Shown here: positions 23,524-23,563 of the stretch, in pieces | Layout of the letters: every line of letters starts with the position of its first letter | Position numbering within the stretch: position 1 is the first letter of the stretch | Source of the DNA: Methylophilales bacterium UBA4017 | GTDB taxonomy: Bacteria; Pseudomonadota; Gammaproteobacteria; Burkholderiales; Methylophilaceae | DNA length: 23,563 bases | Assembly (NCBI GenBank): GCA_002384685.1 | Contig: DGAZ01000041.1 | Span: 1-23,563 of the forward strand | Direction of reading: 5' to 3' | The notes under the pieces: generated by a model | Seen by the model: the letters and a program-made list of their open reading frames with translations, nothing else | What the model was told of the DNA's origin: nothing | The model's database searches: none | Program-made: the position numbers and the translations under genes

Positions 23524-23563
23524 AAATGTTTATAATGTGCAAATATAACAAAACATTAATATA

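Noticed and set aside
23474..23551. 26-residue N-terminal extension of rsxA
   Set aside because: The extension runs through the 12-bp inverted repeat and is absent from the family; the Met at 23473 gives the canonical 193-residue protein.
1..23563. tRNA, rRNA, CRISPR arrays, insertion sequences, prophage or defence genes
   Set aside because: None seen on either strand; nearly all sequence is accounted for by housekeeping genes, and no gap without a gene exceeds about 140 bp.

Overview
The window looks like a stretch of core chromosome from an AT-rich, compact proteobacterial genome. It has no tRNA, rRNA, mobile element, CRISPR array or plasmid/phage gene, intergenic gaps are short, and many stop/start codons overlap. 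Gene content and order (tkt-gap-pgk-purC; dciA facing an M23 peptidase and secA; rsxABCDGE-nth) fit a betaproteobacterium. Low GC, streamlining, transketolase with GAPDH, and an H+-pyrophosphatase together suggest the Methylophilales (planktonic OM43/Methylopumilus-like methylotrophs). The lineage is an inference, not something the sequence proves.

Layout. 1-467 (+): 3' end of an unrecognised gene, with its terminator. 453-3518 (-): arginine block in transcription order argA-like, argB, HAD pyrimidine nucleotidase. 3570-4310 (-): rsmE, divergent from 4338-4889 (+), a CxxC thioredoxin-family protein. 5030-10645 (+): tkt, strong terminator, then gap, pgk, purC and a TspO-like membrane protein, closed by a bidirectional terminator. 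10690-12732 (-): hppA with a recognisable promoter. 12872-14080 (-): dciA then a TauE/SafE permease. 14121-17908 (+): M23 endopeptidase, secA and a small DUF1289 protein. 17905-23473 (-): rsxA-B-C-D-G-E-nth, with a perfect 12-bp inverted repeat upstream.

Functionally the window combines the first two steps of arginine synthesis, triose-phosphate/pentose-phosphate carbon flow, one purine step, two energy-coupling ion pumps (H+-PPase and Rnf/Rsx), Sec secretion with a cell-wall hydrolase, and DNA replication and repair genes (dciA, nth).

The most unusual element is the N-acetylglutamate synthase at 1968-3518. It carries a complete Cro/CI (XRE) helix-turn-helix domain of about 65 residues ahead of a full-length ArgA (kinase-like regulatory domain plus GNAT domain). 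Its 51-bp upstream gap holds a perfect TATAAT and three TACAATA boxes, two of them in an inverted repeat. This suggests an arginine enzyme that may also regulate its own operon, comparable in logic to BirA, PutA or NadR. Other points of note are a palindrome filling the spacer of the presumed tkt promoter, GapB-like NADP-type cofactor residues in Gap, and the absence of pyk and fba between pgk and purC.
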